NCBI RefSeq assembly: GCF_016862775.1
Contig: NZ_BONP01000018.1
Location: 17,059 to 81,058, forward strand
Length of the DNA: 64,000 nt
Source of the DNA: Cellulomonas phragmiteti
GTDB taxonomy: Bacteria > Actinomycetota > Actinomycetes > Actinomycetales > Cellulomonadaceae
Direction of reading: 5' to 3'
Shown: positions 1-8,253 of the stretch, piece by piece
Layout: every line of letters begins with the position of its first letter
Numbering within the stretch: position 1 is the stretch's first letter
Made by a program: the position numbers and the translations under genes
The notes under the pieces: model-generated
Database searches by the model: none
What the model saw: only the letters and a program-made list of their open reading frames with translations
What the model was told of the DNA's origin: nothing

Positions 1-1
1 G

Positions 2-1024
2 AGCGTGCTCGTCGTCGTCTCGGCGACCAACGCCGTCGTGCTCGTGGTGCTCGCGACGAGCTCCGACGTGACGACGGCCCTGGTGTCGATGGTCCTGGCG
101 GCCTCCCTCACCCAGTCGTTCGTGCCGCCCGCGGCTGCGGTGGTGGGGAACCTCGCGCCCGACGCGTCGACCCGCACGCCGTTCTTCGCGTTCTTCCGGC
201 TGTTCCTCAACGTCGGCGCGACGGCCAGCCCCCTGATCGCGGTGGTGCTCGGGGAGACGCAGTTCTCGCGGCTCTTCTGGTACAGCGCGGCGGCCAACCT
301 GGTCGTCGCGGTCCTGCTGGCGACGACCCTGCGCGTCCCTCCCGTCGACGTGGTCGTCCCGGCCGGGGGGACCGGTGCGCCGGAGGCCGCGTCGGCCGCG
401 CTGCGCAGCGAGTCGCGTGCGCGCTGGGTGCGGGCCGTGCTCCTGTTCGCCGTGCTCGGCGTCGTCGCCGGCATCTACGCGCAGTACCAGTCGACGCTGC
501 CGCTGCGCATCCGCGACGAGCACGAGGCGCTCACCCTGTACAGCACGCTGATCGTGCTCAACTCGGTGCTCGTCATCGTCGGAGAGCTCCCCGTGAGCAC
601 GCTGACGCGGCGGTTCCCGCTGCGCTGGCCGCTCGCGGGGGGAGTGCTGGCGATGACCGTCGGCCTCGCCGCCTCCGGCCTGCTGGCCGGCTGGCCCGTG
701 TGGCTGGTCGTCGCCGGACTGCTCTTCACGTTCGGCGAGATGGTCTTCGCACCGGTGACGAACACCGCGGCGGCCGCGATGGCGCCGCCGGGCCGCGCGG
801 GGACCTACCAGGGCTACCTCAGCTCGGCGCAGGCTCTCGGGTTCGCCCTCGGTCCTGCGGCCGGCGTGGCCCTGTACTTCGGCCTCGGCGTCGGAGCGTG
901 GGGGGTGCTGCTGGCCGTCGGCGTCGGGTGCGCGGTCCTCCTGACGGTCGTCCTGCGACCACGCGCGGACGCCCGCGACGAGCCCGTCCCTGCACCCCTC
1001 ACCGCCACCGGGAGCGAACGTTGA
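2..1024 (+). CDS. MFS transporter, C-terminal part (5' end outside window)
   Basis: The frame is open from the window edge, so the true start lies upstream; about 340 residues are visible. They form roughly nine hydrophobic segments separated by short charged loops (for example around residues 1-30, 75-105, 140-160, 185-230 and 280-318), with a central cytoplasmic loop near residues 110-140. This is the C-terminal two thirds of a 12-helix major facilitator superfamily permease. Its stop overlaps the TTG start of the ATP-grasp gene (TTGA), so the two are translationally coupled. MFS plus ATP-grasp pairs are known for making and exporting small peptides or amino-acid conjugates, but the substrate cannot be read from the sequence. 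Confidence 0.85.
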   Translation, partial: SVLVVVSATNAVVLVVLATSSDVTTALVSMVLAASLTQSFVPPAAAVVGNLAPDASTRTPFFAFFRLFLNVGATASPLIAVVLGETQFSRLFWYSAAANLVVAVLLATTLRVPPVDVVVPAGGTGAPEAASAALRSESRARWVRAVLLFAVLGVVAGIYAQYQSTLPLRIRDEHEALTLYSTLIVLNSVLVIVGELPVSTLTRRFPLRWPLAGGVLAMTVGLAASGLLAGWPVWLVVAGLLFTFGEMVFAPVTNTAAAAMAPPGRAGTYQGYLSSAQALGFALGPAAGVALYFGLGVGAWGVLLAVGVGCAVLLTVVLRPRADARDEPVPAPLTATGSER

Positions 1025-2286
1025 GCACCGCCACGCCACCGCGCACCGCGCACGTCCTGGTCGTCGACCCCGTGAGCACGGGCCGGATGTACGCCCCGCT
1101 GCTGCTCGCGGCGGGCGCGACCGTCAGCGAGGTGCTCACGCCCCGCAGCGCCCGGCTGGGTCGCCCGCCGGCTCACCCGGGCCTGTCCCACCGCGTCGTC
1201 CTCGCCGACGGCGTCGAGGTCGGGGACGTGGTCGAGCGGTGCCGCACCTGGGGGGTGGACCGAGTGGTCGCCGGCTCCGAGCCCGGCGTCCCGCTCGTCG
1301 CGCTCCTCGACCGGGCCCTGCGCGGCGTCGAGCTTCCCGCTGCCGGCGGCCGTGCGCTGTACGACAAGGCCGCCACGGCGCAGGCCCTCGAGCGCGACGG
1401 CGTGCCCGCGCTGGCGTCGGCGGCGCTGTCGTCGCTCGAGCAGGGCGACGCGTTCTTCGACGAGTTCGACTTCACCACCGGGAGCCTCGTGCTCAAGCCG
1501 ACGGTGAGCGCGGGGTCGGTCGGCGTCGTGCGCGTCGACTCGGCACCCGCCGCAGCGCGGGCGCTGCGCGGCCTGCTGGGGGGATCGAGCTCGTTCGGCG
1601 AGCCCGTCGACCTCGTCCTCGCCCAGGAGTTCATCGGCGGCGAGGAGTACGTGGTCGACACCTACTCCTACGGCGGCCGGCACACGGTCGCCAACGTGTG
1701 CGTCTACACCAAGGTGCTCTCCCGCGCCGGGCACTTCGTCTACCGCGGTGTGCGGTGGTTGCCGCCCGACGCACCGGAGGTCCGGCAGGTCGTGGACCAC
1801 ACCCGTGCGGTGCTCGACGCGGTCGGTCGCACCGACGGGTGCACGCACCTCGAGATCATCGCGGACGGCGACCGCCTGCGCCTCATCGACCTCGGTGCCC
1901 GGGCGCACGGCGCCGGGCACCCGGAGAAGACCTACCTGCTCACCGGCGACTCCCAGGTGCACCGCGAGGTGGCGCACCTCGTGCACGGGACGGTGCCGCC
2001 CGACGACTACACGCTCGCCCGTCGGGGGCGGATCGTCTTCTTCGACCGCGAGGAGCGGTCCGTCGTCGTCCGGGAGGATCCCGCTGCCGCGTTCGACGGG
2101 GTGCCCGCCGTCGAGTCGCTGACCCTGCTCGTGCAGCCGGGCGACGTCGTCCCGCCGACCGTCGACCTCGCCGACGGGCTGGCGATCGGCATGTGCTTCC
2201 TCGTCGCGGACTCCGAGCACGAGCTCGACGCGGCCGAGGAGCAGGTGCGCCACGTCGTGGACGGGCTGTTCGCGCCGGTGCCGTGA
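1021..2286 (+). CDS. ATP-grasp domain ligase (amino-acid ligase-like)
   Basis: A 421-residue protein. I chose the TTG start because it overlaps the MFS stop; the open frame extends further upstream but only antisense to known coding sequence. An N-terminal Rossmann-like pre-ATP-grasp region (about 1-105) precedes an ATP-grasp fold: YDKAATAQALERDGVP begins the lid region, VLKPTVSAGSVGV is the ATP-contacting strand, and LIDLGARAHGAGHP is the C-terminal metal-binding strand. This arrangement resembles carboxylate-amine ligases that activate a carboxylate as acyl phosphate, such as BacD-like L-amino-acid ligases and carbamoyl-phosphate-like enzymes. Coupling to an exporter suggests a diffusible dipeptide-like product or its detoxification. 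The family is well supported; the reaction is not. Confidence 0.8.
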   Translation: MSTATPPRTAHVLVVDPVSTGRMYAPLLLAAGATVSEVLTPRSARLGRPPAHPGLSHRVVLADGVEVGDVVERCRTWGVDRVVAGSEPGVPLVALLDRALRGVELPAAGGRALYDKAATAQALERDGVPALASAALSSLEQGDAFFDEFDFTTGSLVLKPTVSAGSVGVVRVDSAPAAARALRGLLGGSSSFGEPVDLVLAQEFIGGEEYVVDTYSYGGRHTVANVCVYTKVLSRAGHFVYRGVRWLPPDAPEVRQVVDHTRAVLDAVGRTDGCTHLEIIADGDRLRLIDLGARAHGAGHPEKTYLLTGDSQVHREVAHLVHGTVPPDDYTLARRGRIVFFDREERSVVVREDPAAAFDGVPAVESLTLLVQPGDVVPPTVDLADGLAIGMCFLVADSEHELDAAEEQVRHVVDGLFAPVP

Positions 2287-2287
2287 G

Positions 2288-2327
2288 CCGGTGACGGACG
2301 TCAGCGCCCGCCGACGTCCGTCACCGG
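2288..2327. terminator. bidirectional terminator hairpin between convergent genes
   Basis: A perfect 15-bp stem (2288-2302 with 2313-2327) closes a 10-nt loop. It begins 2 nt after the ATP-grasp stop, and its other arm is the 3' end and stop codon of the opposing ctaA gene. There is no T-tract on either side, as is usual for actinobacterial terminators. Confidence 0.75.
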
Positions 2328-3269
2328 GCTGCCACCCCGGACGCGCAGCGTCCCGAGGAAGGTCGCGAGCATCGCCGTGAGGCCGGCCGCCCCCAGCATG
2401 TGCAGGTTGACGAGCGCGATGGGCAGTCCGGTGAGGACCTGCACGTACCCGACCGCGCCCTGGGCGAGCGTCACGACGAGCAGCGCCGTGCCGGAACGCA
2501 GCGGCCGTGCCGCTGCGGTGCGGGGCGCACGCGCGAGCAGGACGAGGACGGCGACGAGCGCCCCGACGAACGCCCACACGGCCAGCGCGTGCCACCGCGC
2601 CATGGCGTAGGGGTCGACCGCGAACCGGTACCCCACCTCGTCGTCGCCCGAGTGCGGGCCCGCGCCCGTCACGACGACGCCGAGCACCAGCACGACCACG
2701 CCGAGGACCACCAGGGCGCGGGCGAGGGCGCGGACCCGGCTCTCGACGAGCGGCGTCGGCGGGCCGTCGCCCTCGCGCGTCCGGACCAGCAGCCACGCCG
2801 ACGCGGCGATCAGCACCATCGAGATGAGGAAGTGCGACCCGACGACGGCCGGGTGCAGCTCGACGAGGACCGTGATCCCGCCGACGACGGCCTGGACCGC
2901 GACGCCCACCAGCGGTGCCCACGCCAGGAGCCGGTAGCCGCGCGACCGTGCGCGGTCCCGACCTGCCAGCAGCGCGACGGCCAGGGCGAGCACCACGAGG
3001 ACACCGGTCAGGGTGCGGTTGCCGTACTCCAGCGCGGCGTGGATCGACATCTCGGCGTGGAACTCCGGAGCGAACTGGCCGGGCTCGCACTCCGGCCACG
3101 TCGAGCAGCCCAGGCCGGACGACGTCAGGCGGACCGCGCCGCCGGTCACCACGATGAGGACCTGCGCGACGAGGTTCGCGACGACCGCGCGGGTCGTCCA
3201 GCGCGGGCGCAGCCTCCCGAGCAGGCTCGACGACGACGGCGAGGTGGGGGCGGGTGCGGTGCCGGTCAC
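2301..3269 (-). CDS. ctaA: heme A synthase (COX15/CtaA family)
   Basis: This 322-residue membrane protein converts heme O to heme A for the aa3-type cytochrome oxidase. It has about eight predicted membrane helices. The N-terminal half carries GGAVRLTSSGLGCSTWPEC, the typical CtaA loop, followed by His-containing helices (HAALEYGNRTLTG, ELHPAVVGSHFLIS). The C-terminal half repeats this pattern (ARWHALAVW, ALVNLHMLGAAGL); these histidines would be the heme ligands. The GTG start at 3269 gives a normal family length and sits 7 nt after a TACCCT hexamer. It is followed on the same strand by no other gene and ends within a shared terminator. Neighbouring suf genes and the downstream SURF1 fit a respiratory/cofactor region. 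Confidence 0.9.
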   Translation of the reverse strand: MTGTAPAPTSPSSSSLLGRLRPRWTTRAVVANLVAQVLIVVTGGAVRLTSSGLGCSTWPECEPGQFAPEFHAEMSIHAALEYGNRTLTGVLVVLALAVALLAGRDRARSRGYRLLAWAPLVGVAVQAVVGGITVLVELHPAVVGSHFLISMVLIAASAWLLVRTREGDGPPTPLVESRVRALARALVVLGVVVLVLGVVVTGAGPHSGDDEVGYRFAVDPYAMARWHALAVWAFVGALVAVLVLLARAPRTAAARPLRSGTALLVVTLAQGAVGYVQVLTGLPIALVNLHMLGAAGLTAMLATFLGTLRVRGGSPVTDVGGR

Positions 3270-3276
3270 GTGGTCC

Positions 3277-3282
3277 AGGGTA
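3277..3282 (-). promoter_or_regulatory. -10-like element TACCCT, leaderless ctaA
   Basis: On the minus strand TACCCT lies 7 nt before the GTG start of ctaA, and no Shine-Dalgarno sequence is present. The transcript probably begins at or next to the start codon. Confidence 0.5.
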
Positions 3283-3349
3283 GGTCGCGAGGGCGGCCCC
3301 GAGGGCGCGTGCACGCGCTCCGGCGGTGCGGCGTGCGTCTCACCGTGGC

Positions 3350-4132
3350 TCAGTGCCAGCGGAAGAACCGCGCCGCCAGCGCTCCGAGCCCGACGGCCCA
3401 GGCCGCGAGGACGAGCACGGGCAACAGGGGCAGGCTGCCGTCGAGCAGGGCGCCGCGCAGGACGTCGCCGAACGCCCCGGACGGCAGCCACGACGCGAGC
3501 GCGGCGAACGGGCCGGGCAGGCGGTCGGCGGGCACGATGACCCCGCCGCCGAGGGCCAGGACCAGCAGCAGGAGGTTCGCCAGCGCGAGCACGGCTTCGG
3601 CCCGCAGCGTCCCCGCGACCAGCAGCGCGAGCGCCGTGAACGCGGCGGTCCCCAGCACCACGCCGACGAGCGCGAGCACGACGCCCGCGACGCCGGGGCG
3701 CCACCCGAGCACGACGGCAGCGGCGCCCAGCAGCAGCACCTGCACGGCCTCGACGGCCAGCACCCCGAGGACCTTGCCGGCCAGGAGCCCGCCGCGACCG
3801 AGCGGGGTCGTCGCCAGCAGGCGCAGCACGCCGTTGCGCCGGTCGAACCCCGTGGCGATGGCCTGCGAGGTGAAGGACGCGGTCATCACGGCCAGCGCGA
3901 GCACGCCCGGCGTGAGGAAGTCGACGCGCGAGGAGCCGGCGGTGTCGATCTCGACGAACGTCCCCTGCACGAGCCCGACGAGCGCGAGCACGGGGATGAC
4001 GACGGCGACGAGCACCTGCTCGCCGTTGCGCAGGATCATGCGCGCCTCGAACCCGGCCTGGGCGAGCACCCGGCGGGCGCCCGGCGCCGCCGCGTGGCGG
4101 CCCGGTGCCGGGTGTCCGGCGGGGGCGGTCAT
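3350..4132 (-). CDS. ABC-2 type transporter permease
   Basis: A 260-residue inner-membrane protein with six predicted helices, the first near residues 38-62 and the last ending in ALAARFFRWH. This is the size and layout of DrrB/ABC-2 export permeases that work with a separate ATPase. The ATG start overlaps the stop of the upstream ATPase gene by 4 bp (ATGA), so both are one operon. In mycobacteria a comparable ABC pair lies beside ctaA-like and sufR genes, so the arrangement is conserved. The substrate is unknown; lipid, drug or heme-related cargo are possible. Confidence 0.85.
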   Translation of the reverse strand: MTAPAGHPAPGRHAAAPGARRVLAQAGFEARMILRNGEQVLVAVVIPVLALVGLVQGTFVEIDTAGSSRVDFLTPGVLALAVMTASFTSQAIATGFDRRNGVLRLLATTPLGRGGLLAGKVLGVLAVEAVQVLLLGAAAVVLGWRPGVAGVVLALVGVVLGTAAFTALALLVAGTLRAEAVLALANLLLLVLALGGGVIVPADRLPGPFAALASWLPSGAFGDVLRGALLDGSLPLLPVLVLAAWAVGLGALAARFFRWH

Positions 4133-5064
4133 CGCAGGCTCCGTCCGGTGAGGTCGAGGAAGACGTCCTCGAGCGTGCGCCGCCCGAGGTCGAGGCGTGT
4201 GACGAGCACGTCCTGCGCGGCGAGCCACGCCGTGACCGTGGCGACGGTCGACGGGGTCACCTCGCCGGTGACGGCCAGCGACGTGGCGGAGCGGTGCTCG
4301 ACGGCGTACGACGGTCCCAGGCGCTCGCGCAGGCCGGTGGCGGCGACGTCGTGGGCCGTGTGCACGACGAGGGTCGCGGCGCCCCGGCGGTCGACGTCGG
4401 TCGCCAGCAGCTCGGGGACGCTGCCCTGCGCGATGACGGTGCCGTGGTCGACGACGACGACGTGGTCGGCCAGGTCCTCGGCCTCCTCCATGAGGTGGGT
4501 GGTGAGGATCACGGCGGCACCCTCGTCGCGCAGCTCGCGGACGAGCTGCCAGACGGCGAGACGGGACTGGGGGTCCATGCCCGCGCTCGGCTCGTCGAGG
4601 AAGACCACGCGGGGGCGGCCGACGACCGCGACGGCCAGCGCGAGCCGTTGCCGCTGGCCGCCCGAGAGGCGGCGCACGGTGGTCCGCGCGAACCCGTCGA
4701 GGCCGAGGCGCTCGGCCAGCGCGTCGGTGTCCCACGGGTCGGCGTACATGCGGGCGACGTGGTCGAGCATCTCGCGTGCCCGCACCCCCGTCGGCAGGCC
4801 GCCGTCCTGGAGCATGACACCGACGAGCGGACGCAGGGCCGCACCGTCCGCGACGGGGTCGAGCCCCAGGACCCGGACCGTGCCGGCGTCGGGCGGGCGC
4901 AGGCCCTCGCAGCACTCGACCGTGGTCGTCTTGCCGGCCCCGTTGGGGCCCAGGACCGCGGTGACGCGGCCGGCGGCGGCGGACAGGTCGAGCCCGTCGA
5001 CGACCGCGCGTCCGTCGTACCTCTTGACGAGGCCGCGGACCTCGACGGCGGGGGAGTGCGGCAC
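4129..5064 (-). CDS. ABC transporter ATP-binding protein (DrrA-like)
   Basis: A 311-residue cytoplasmic ATPase energising the adjacent ABC-2 permease. Walker A GPNGAGKTT is near residue 40, the signature LSGGQRQRLALA near 135, Walker B VVFLDEPSAGMDP near 158 and the switch His in TTHLMEEAEDLAD near 190. After about residue 220 there is a DUF4162-like C-terminal region ending in LGRRTLEDVFLDLTGRSLR, as in DrrA-type exporters. The GTG start is preferred because a TAGACT element lies 8 nt upstream; longer frames would run into non-coding sequence antisense to the next gene. Confidence 0.9.
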   Translation of the reverse strand: MPHSPAVEVRGLVKRYDGRAVVDGLDLSAAAGRVTAVLGPNGAGKTTTVECCEGLRPPDAGTVRVLGLDPVADGAALRPLVGVMLQDGGLPTGVRAREMLDHVARMYADPWDTDALAERLGLDGFARTTVRRLSGGQRQRLALAVAVVGRPRVVFLDEPSAGMDPQSRLAVWQLVRELRDEGAAVILTTHLMEEAEDLADHVVVVDHGTVIAQGSVPELLATDVDRRGAATLVVHTAHDVAATGLRERLGPSYAVEHRSATSLAVTGEVTPSTVATVTAWLAAQDVLVTRLDLGRRTLEDVFLDLTGRSLR

Positions 5065-5072
5065 GGGGCGCG

Positions 5073-5078
5073 AGTCTA
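5073..5078 (-). promoter_or_regulatory. -10-like element TAGACT, leaderless ABC exporter operon
   Basis: TAGACT on the minus strand precedes the GTG start of the ATPase gene by 8 nt; there is no ribosome-binding site between them. Confidence 0.5.
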
Positions 5079-5226
5079 GGTGGTCGCGGTCCCGGCGCGC
5101 GTCGCGGTCGCTGCGTGTCCTGGTGGTGGACACCTTGCGCGGCGGGTGGTGCGGGCGCCCTACGGTACGCCGCCAGGGGGCGCGTCCGGATCGTCCCGTC
5201 TGTCCGAGCCAGGCCGGGGAGGCCCC

Positions 5227-5835
5227 GTGGTCCCGTACCGCATCGACACCGTGACGCTGCGGGAGGTCCCGCAGGACGTGAGGGCGACCTGGGAGCACGT
5301 GGAGCAGCTGGAGCGTCGCGGACCCGACGGTGACGGCGAGCGCGTCGTGTGGCTGCGGATCCTCGGTGCGCTCGTCTCGGCCGAGCAGCTCGCGTGGTCC
5401 GACGTGGTCCGGCACGGCGGGCCCGCGTCGCTCGGCGACGTGCCGCGACCCGGTGGCCCCGACGTCCCGGCAGCGGCGTGGCGGCCGCTGCTGCGCCTCG
5501 CCCAGGTCCTGCACTGGCGGGGTCGCCTCGACGCCGCGGACCTCGTGGTGGACGCGGTGCGCCGCGCGGCCCAGGGTGCCGCGGTCGCCGAGGGCGTCGA
5601 CGACGCGACCCTGCGTGACTGCTCGGCGGTCCTCGCGTTCGCCGACCAGGGGCAGGGCAAGGTGCGGTACGACGCCGGCCGGTGCGGCGAGGCCGCCCAG
5701 CTGTTCGCGTCGGCGCTCGAGCGGCGCACGCGCGACGGCGCACCGGCCGACCAGGTCGACGCGAGCAGGACCGCGCTCGCGGCGGCGTCGGCGCGGGTCG
5801 CCCACCCGACGGCGGGGGTCGCTGCCGGCGTCTGA
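5227..5835 (+). CDS. hypothetical protein with helical repeats
   Basis: I do not recognise this 202-residue protein. The GTG start is chosen because GGGGAGG lies about 5 nt upstream; the frame remains open another 49 codons to 5080, but that part is low-complexity and has no start signal. It looks soluble and mostly alpha-helical. The middle and C-terminal parts (LLRLAQVLHWRGRLDAADLV, AAQLFASALERRTRDG) resemble degenerate tetratricopeptide repeats. No signal peptide or membrane segment is visible. It lies between the divergently read ABC exporter and the suf operon and ends before the SufR operator region. It could be an actinobacterial lineage protein of unknown role. Confidence 0.65.
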   Translation: MVPYRIDTVTLREVPQDVRATWEHVEQLERRGPDGDGERVVWLRILGALVSAEQLAWSDVVRHGGPASLGDVPRPGGPDVPAAAWRPLLRLAQVLHWRGRLDAADLVVDAVRRAAQGAAVAEGVDDATLRDCSAVLAFADQGQGKVRYDAGRCGEAAQLFASALERRTRDGAPADQVDASRTALAAASARVAHPTAGVAAGV

Positions 5836-5908
5836 GCCGGCCCGTCGGCCCGGACGGCCGGCACGTGGGACCGGGCAGGAAGGCTCGCCTTGCTTGCGGG
5901 GATGGATT

Positions 5909-5930
5909 TCGGCAACAAGGATGTTGCCGA
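5909..5930. promoter_or_regulatory. SufR-type operator
   Basis: A perfect 8-bp inverted repeat, TCGGCAAC-N6-GTTGCCGA, lies 84 nt upstream of sufR. Its core CAAC-N6-GTTG matches what I recall as the SufR site of Streptomyces. A TTGCTT at 5890-5895 could be the -35 of a promoter that the repressor would cover. Confidence 0.7.
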
Positions 5931-5933
5931 TAT

Positions 5934-5953
5934 CGAGCGCTGCTGTGCGCTCG
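5934..5953. repeat. second dyad in the sufR leader
   Basis: A 7-bp inverted repeat CGAGCGC-N6-GCGCTCG starts 3 nt after the SufR-type operator. It differs in sequence but has the same 6-nt spacer. It may be a second protein site or a stem-loop at the 5' end of the mRNA. Confidence 0.4.
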
Positions 5954-6013
5954 TCGCGGTGGGCCCGGTCCGGGCCGCGCGCCGCGCCCACGTCGCCGCT
6001 CGGGGAGGTACGC

Positions 6014-6799
6014 ATGACAGGCTCCACGCCGGTCACCGACCACGCCCCGGGCGCCGTGCTGGACCACGACGCGTCGACCCGGCGGCGGATCCTCCAGATC
6101 GTCGCTGCCGACGGGCCCGTCAGCGCGGCGACGCTCGCCTCGGCGCTCGACCTGGCCGCCGCCGGGGTGCGTCGTCACCTCCAGGCGCTGGAGCAGGCCG
6201 ACCAGGTCGCCGTGCACGTCGGCCACGCCGGGTCCCGCGGACGCGGCAGGCCCGCGCGGCGGTACGTCGTCACCGGCCAGGGCCAGGCGGCGCTGTCCCA
6301 CCGCTACGCGGAGATCGCGTCCGACGCGCTGAGCTTCCTGGCGCAGGCGGCCGGCCCGCAGGCCGTCGAGCAGTTCGCCGAGCACCGGGTGCGCCTCCTC
6401 GAGGAGCGCCACACCGCCGCGGTGGACGCCGCGGGGCCCGACGTCACGGCACGTGCCGAGGCGCTCGCCCGCGCGCTCGCCGGGGACGGCTACGCCGCGT
6501 CGGCCCGGCCCGTGCCCGGCGCGGGCGTCGTGCAGCTCTGCCAGGGTCATTGCCCCGTGCAGGACGTGGCGGCGCAGTTCCCGCAGCTCTGCGAGGCCGA
6601 GACCCGCGCGTTCGGCCGGCTGCTCGGGGTGCACGTGCAGCGGCTCTCCACGCTGACCTCCGGCGGGCACGTGTGCACCACCAGCATCCCGACGGTCGCG
6701 GCACGCACCGCGTCCGCCGGCGCCGGGCCGCCCGACGACCTCGCACCCAGCACGCCCCCACCCGCCCCCGTGCACTCGACGGAAGGACCGACACGATGA
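6014..6799 (+). CDS. sufR: SufR, Fe-S cluster-sensing transcriptional repressor of the suf operon
   Basis: A 261-residue regulator with an N-terminal winged helix-turn-helix (about residues 20-90; [20 protein letters not shown], then a basic wing [12 protein letters not shown]). The C-terminal half carries four cysteines suited to a cluster: C176-x3-C180, C193 and C221. Known SufR proteins bind a 4Fe-4S or 2Fe-2S cluster and repress suf when it is loaded. The ATG start follows a clear GGGGAGG site. The stop overlaps the sufB start (ATGA), making sufR the first gene of the operon, as in mycobacteria and streptomycetes. A matching operator is present upstream, so autoregulation is likely. Confidence 0.9.
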   Translation: MTGSTPVTDHAPGAVLDHDASTRRRILQIVAADGPVSAATLASALDLAAAGVRRHLQALEQADQVAVHVGHAGSRGRGRPARRYVVTGQGQAALSHRYAEIASDALSFLAQAAGPQAVEQFAEHRVRLLEERHTAAVDAAGPDVTARAEALARALAGDGYAASARPVPGAGVVQLCQGHCPVQDVAAQFPQLCEAETRAFGRLLGVHVQRLSTLTSGGHVCTTSIPTVAARTASAGAGPPDDLAPSTPPPAPVHSTEGPTR

Positions 6800-8253
6800 G
6801 CGCACCCACGGACGACACGGCCACCCGGCCGGCGACCGCAGAGCCGTTGAGCCAGGACGAGGCGATCGCCTCCATCGGCAACTACACCTTCGGCTGGCAC
6901 GACCCGGACGTCGCCGGATCGGTCGCACGTCGCGGCCTGTCCGAGGACGTCGTGCGCGACATCTCGCGGCTCAAGAACGAGCCCGAGTGGATGCTCAAGA
7001 TGCGTCTGAAGTCGCTGCGGCTGTTCGACAAGAAGCCCATGCCCTGGTGGGGCGCGGACCTGTCGGGCATCGACTTCGACAACATCAAGTACTTCGTCCG
7101 GTCCACCGAGAAGCAGGCCACCAGCTGGGAGGACCTGCCCGAGGACATCAAGAACACGTACGACCGCCTCGGCATCCCGGAGGCGGAGAAGCAGCGCCTG
7201 GTCGCGGGCGTCGCCGCGCAGTACGAGTCCGAGGTGGTGTACCACCAGATCCAGGAGTCGCTCGAGGAGCAGGGCGTCATCTTCCTCGACACCGACACCG
7301 CGCTGCGCGAGCACCCGGAGATCTTCGAGCAGTACTTCGGCTCGGTCATCCCGCCCGGGGACAACAAGTTCGCCTCGCTCAACACCGCCGTGTGGTCGGG
7401 CGGCTCGTTCGTCTACGTGCCGCCGGGCGTGCACGTCGACATCCCGCTGCAGGCCTACTTCCGGATCAACACCGAGAACATGGGCCAGTTCGAGCGCACG
7501 CTGATCATCGCGGACGAGGGCTCGTACGTGCACTACGTCGAGGGCTGCACCGCGCCGATCTACCAGTCGGACTCGCTGCACTCCGCGGTCGTGGAGATCA
7601 TCGTCAAGAAGAACGCACGCGTGCGGTACACGACCATCCAGAACTGGTCGAACAACGTCTACAACCTCGTCACCAAGCGGGCCACCGCGGCCGAGGGCGC
7701 CACCATGGAGTGGGTCGACGGCAACATCGGCTCCAAGGTCACCATGAAGTACCCGGCGATCTACCTCATGGGCGAGCACGCGCGCGGCGAGACGCTGTCC
7801 ATCGCGTTCGCCGGCGAGGGCCAGCACCAGGACGCGGGCTCGAAGATGGTGCACGCCGCACCGCACACGTCGTCGTCCATCGTGTCGAAGTCGGTCGCGC
7901 GCGGCGGTGGCCGGACGTCTTACCGCGGGCTCGTGCAGATCCTCGAGGGGGCCGAGCACTCGGCGTCCAACGTGCTGTGCGACGCCCTGCTCGTGGACCA
8001 GATCTCGCGCTCGGACACCTACCCCTACGTCGACGTCCGCGAGGACGACGTGTCGATGGGGCACGAGGCGACCGTGTCGCGCGTGAGCGAGGACCAGCTG
8101 TTCTACCTGATGTCCCGAGGCATGGCCGAGACCGAGGCCATGGCGATGATCGTGCGCGGGTTCGTCGAGCCCATCGCGCGCGAGCTGCCCATGGAGTACG
8201 CGCTCGAGCTCAACCGCCTCATCGAGCTGCAGATGGAAGGGGCCGTCGGCTGA
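6796..8253 (+). CDS. sufB: Fe-S cluster assembly scaffold protein SufB
   Basis: A 485-residue cytoplasmic subunit of the SufBC2D scaffold on which Fe-S clusters are assembled. The family core is recognisable: the N-terminal [12 protein letters not shown] region, the right-handed beta-helix ([30 protein letters not shown]) and C-terminal helices ending in [17 protein letters not shown]395 in SNVLCDALL corresponds to the catalytic cysteine (C405 of E. coli) that accepts persulfide sulfur. Its ATG overlaps the sufR stop, and its stop overlaps the sufD start by one base. Length is normal for the family. Confidence 0.97.
   Translation: MSAPTDDTATRPATAEPLSQDEAIASIGNYTFGWHDPDVAGSVARRGLSEDVVRDISRLKNEPEWMLKMRLKSLRLFDKKPMPWWGADLSGIDFDNIKYFVRSTEKQATSWEDLPEDIKNTYDRLGIPEAEKQRLVAGVAAQYESEVVYHQIQESLEEQGVIFLDTDTALREHPEIFEQYFGSVIPPGDNKFASLNTAVWSGGSFVYVPPGVHVDIPLQAYFRINTENMGQFERTLIIADEGSYVHYVEGCTAPIYQSDSLHSAVVEIIVKKNARVRYTTIQNWSNNVYNLVTKRATAAEGATMEWVDGNIGSKVTMKYPAIYLMGEHARGETLSIAFAGEGQHQDAGSKMVHAAPHTSSSIVSKSVARGGGRTSYRGLVQILEGAEHSASNVLCDALLVDQISRSDTYPYVDVREDDVSMGHEATVSRVSEDQLFYLMSRGMAETEAMAMIVRGFVEPIARELPMEYALELNRLIELQMEGAVG

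Noticed and set aside
814..3099. Long minus-strand frame under the ATP-grasp gene
   Set aside because: Antisense to a clear ATP-grasp protein and composed of biased Arg/Gly/Pro sequence.
5080..5226. Upstream extension of the hypothetical gene starting at 5227
   Set aside because: The added 49 residues are low-complexity, begin 16 nt from the divergent ABC gene's start, and a good GGGGAGG site favours GTG 5227.
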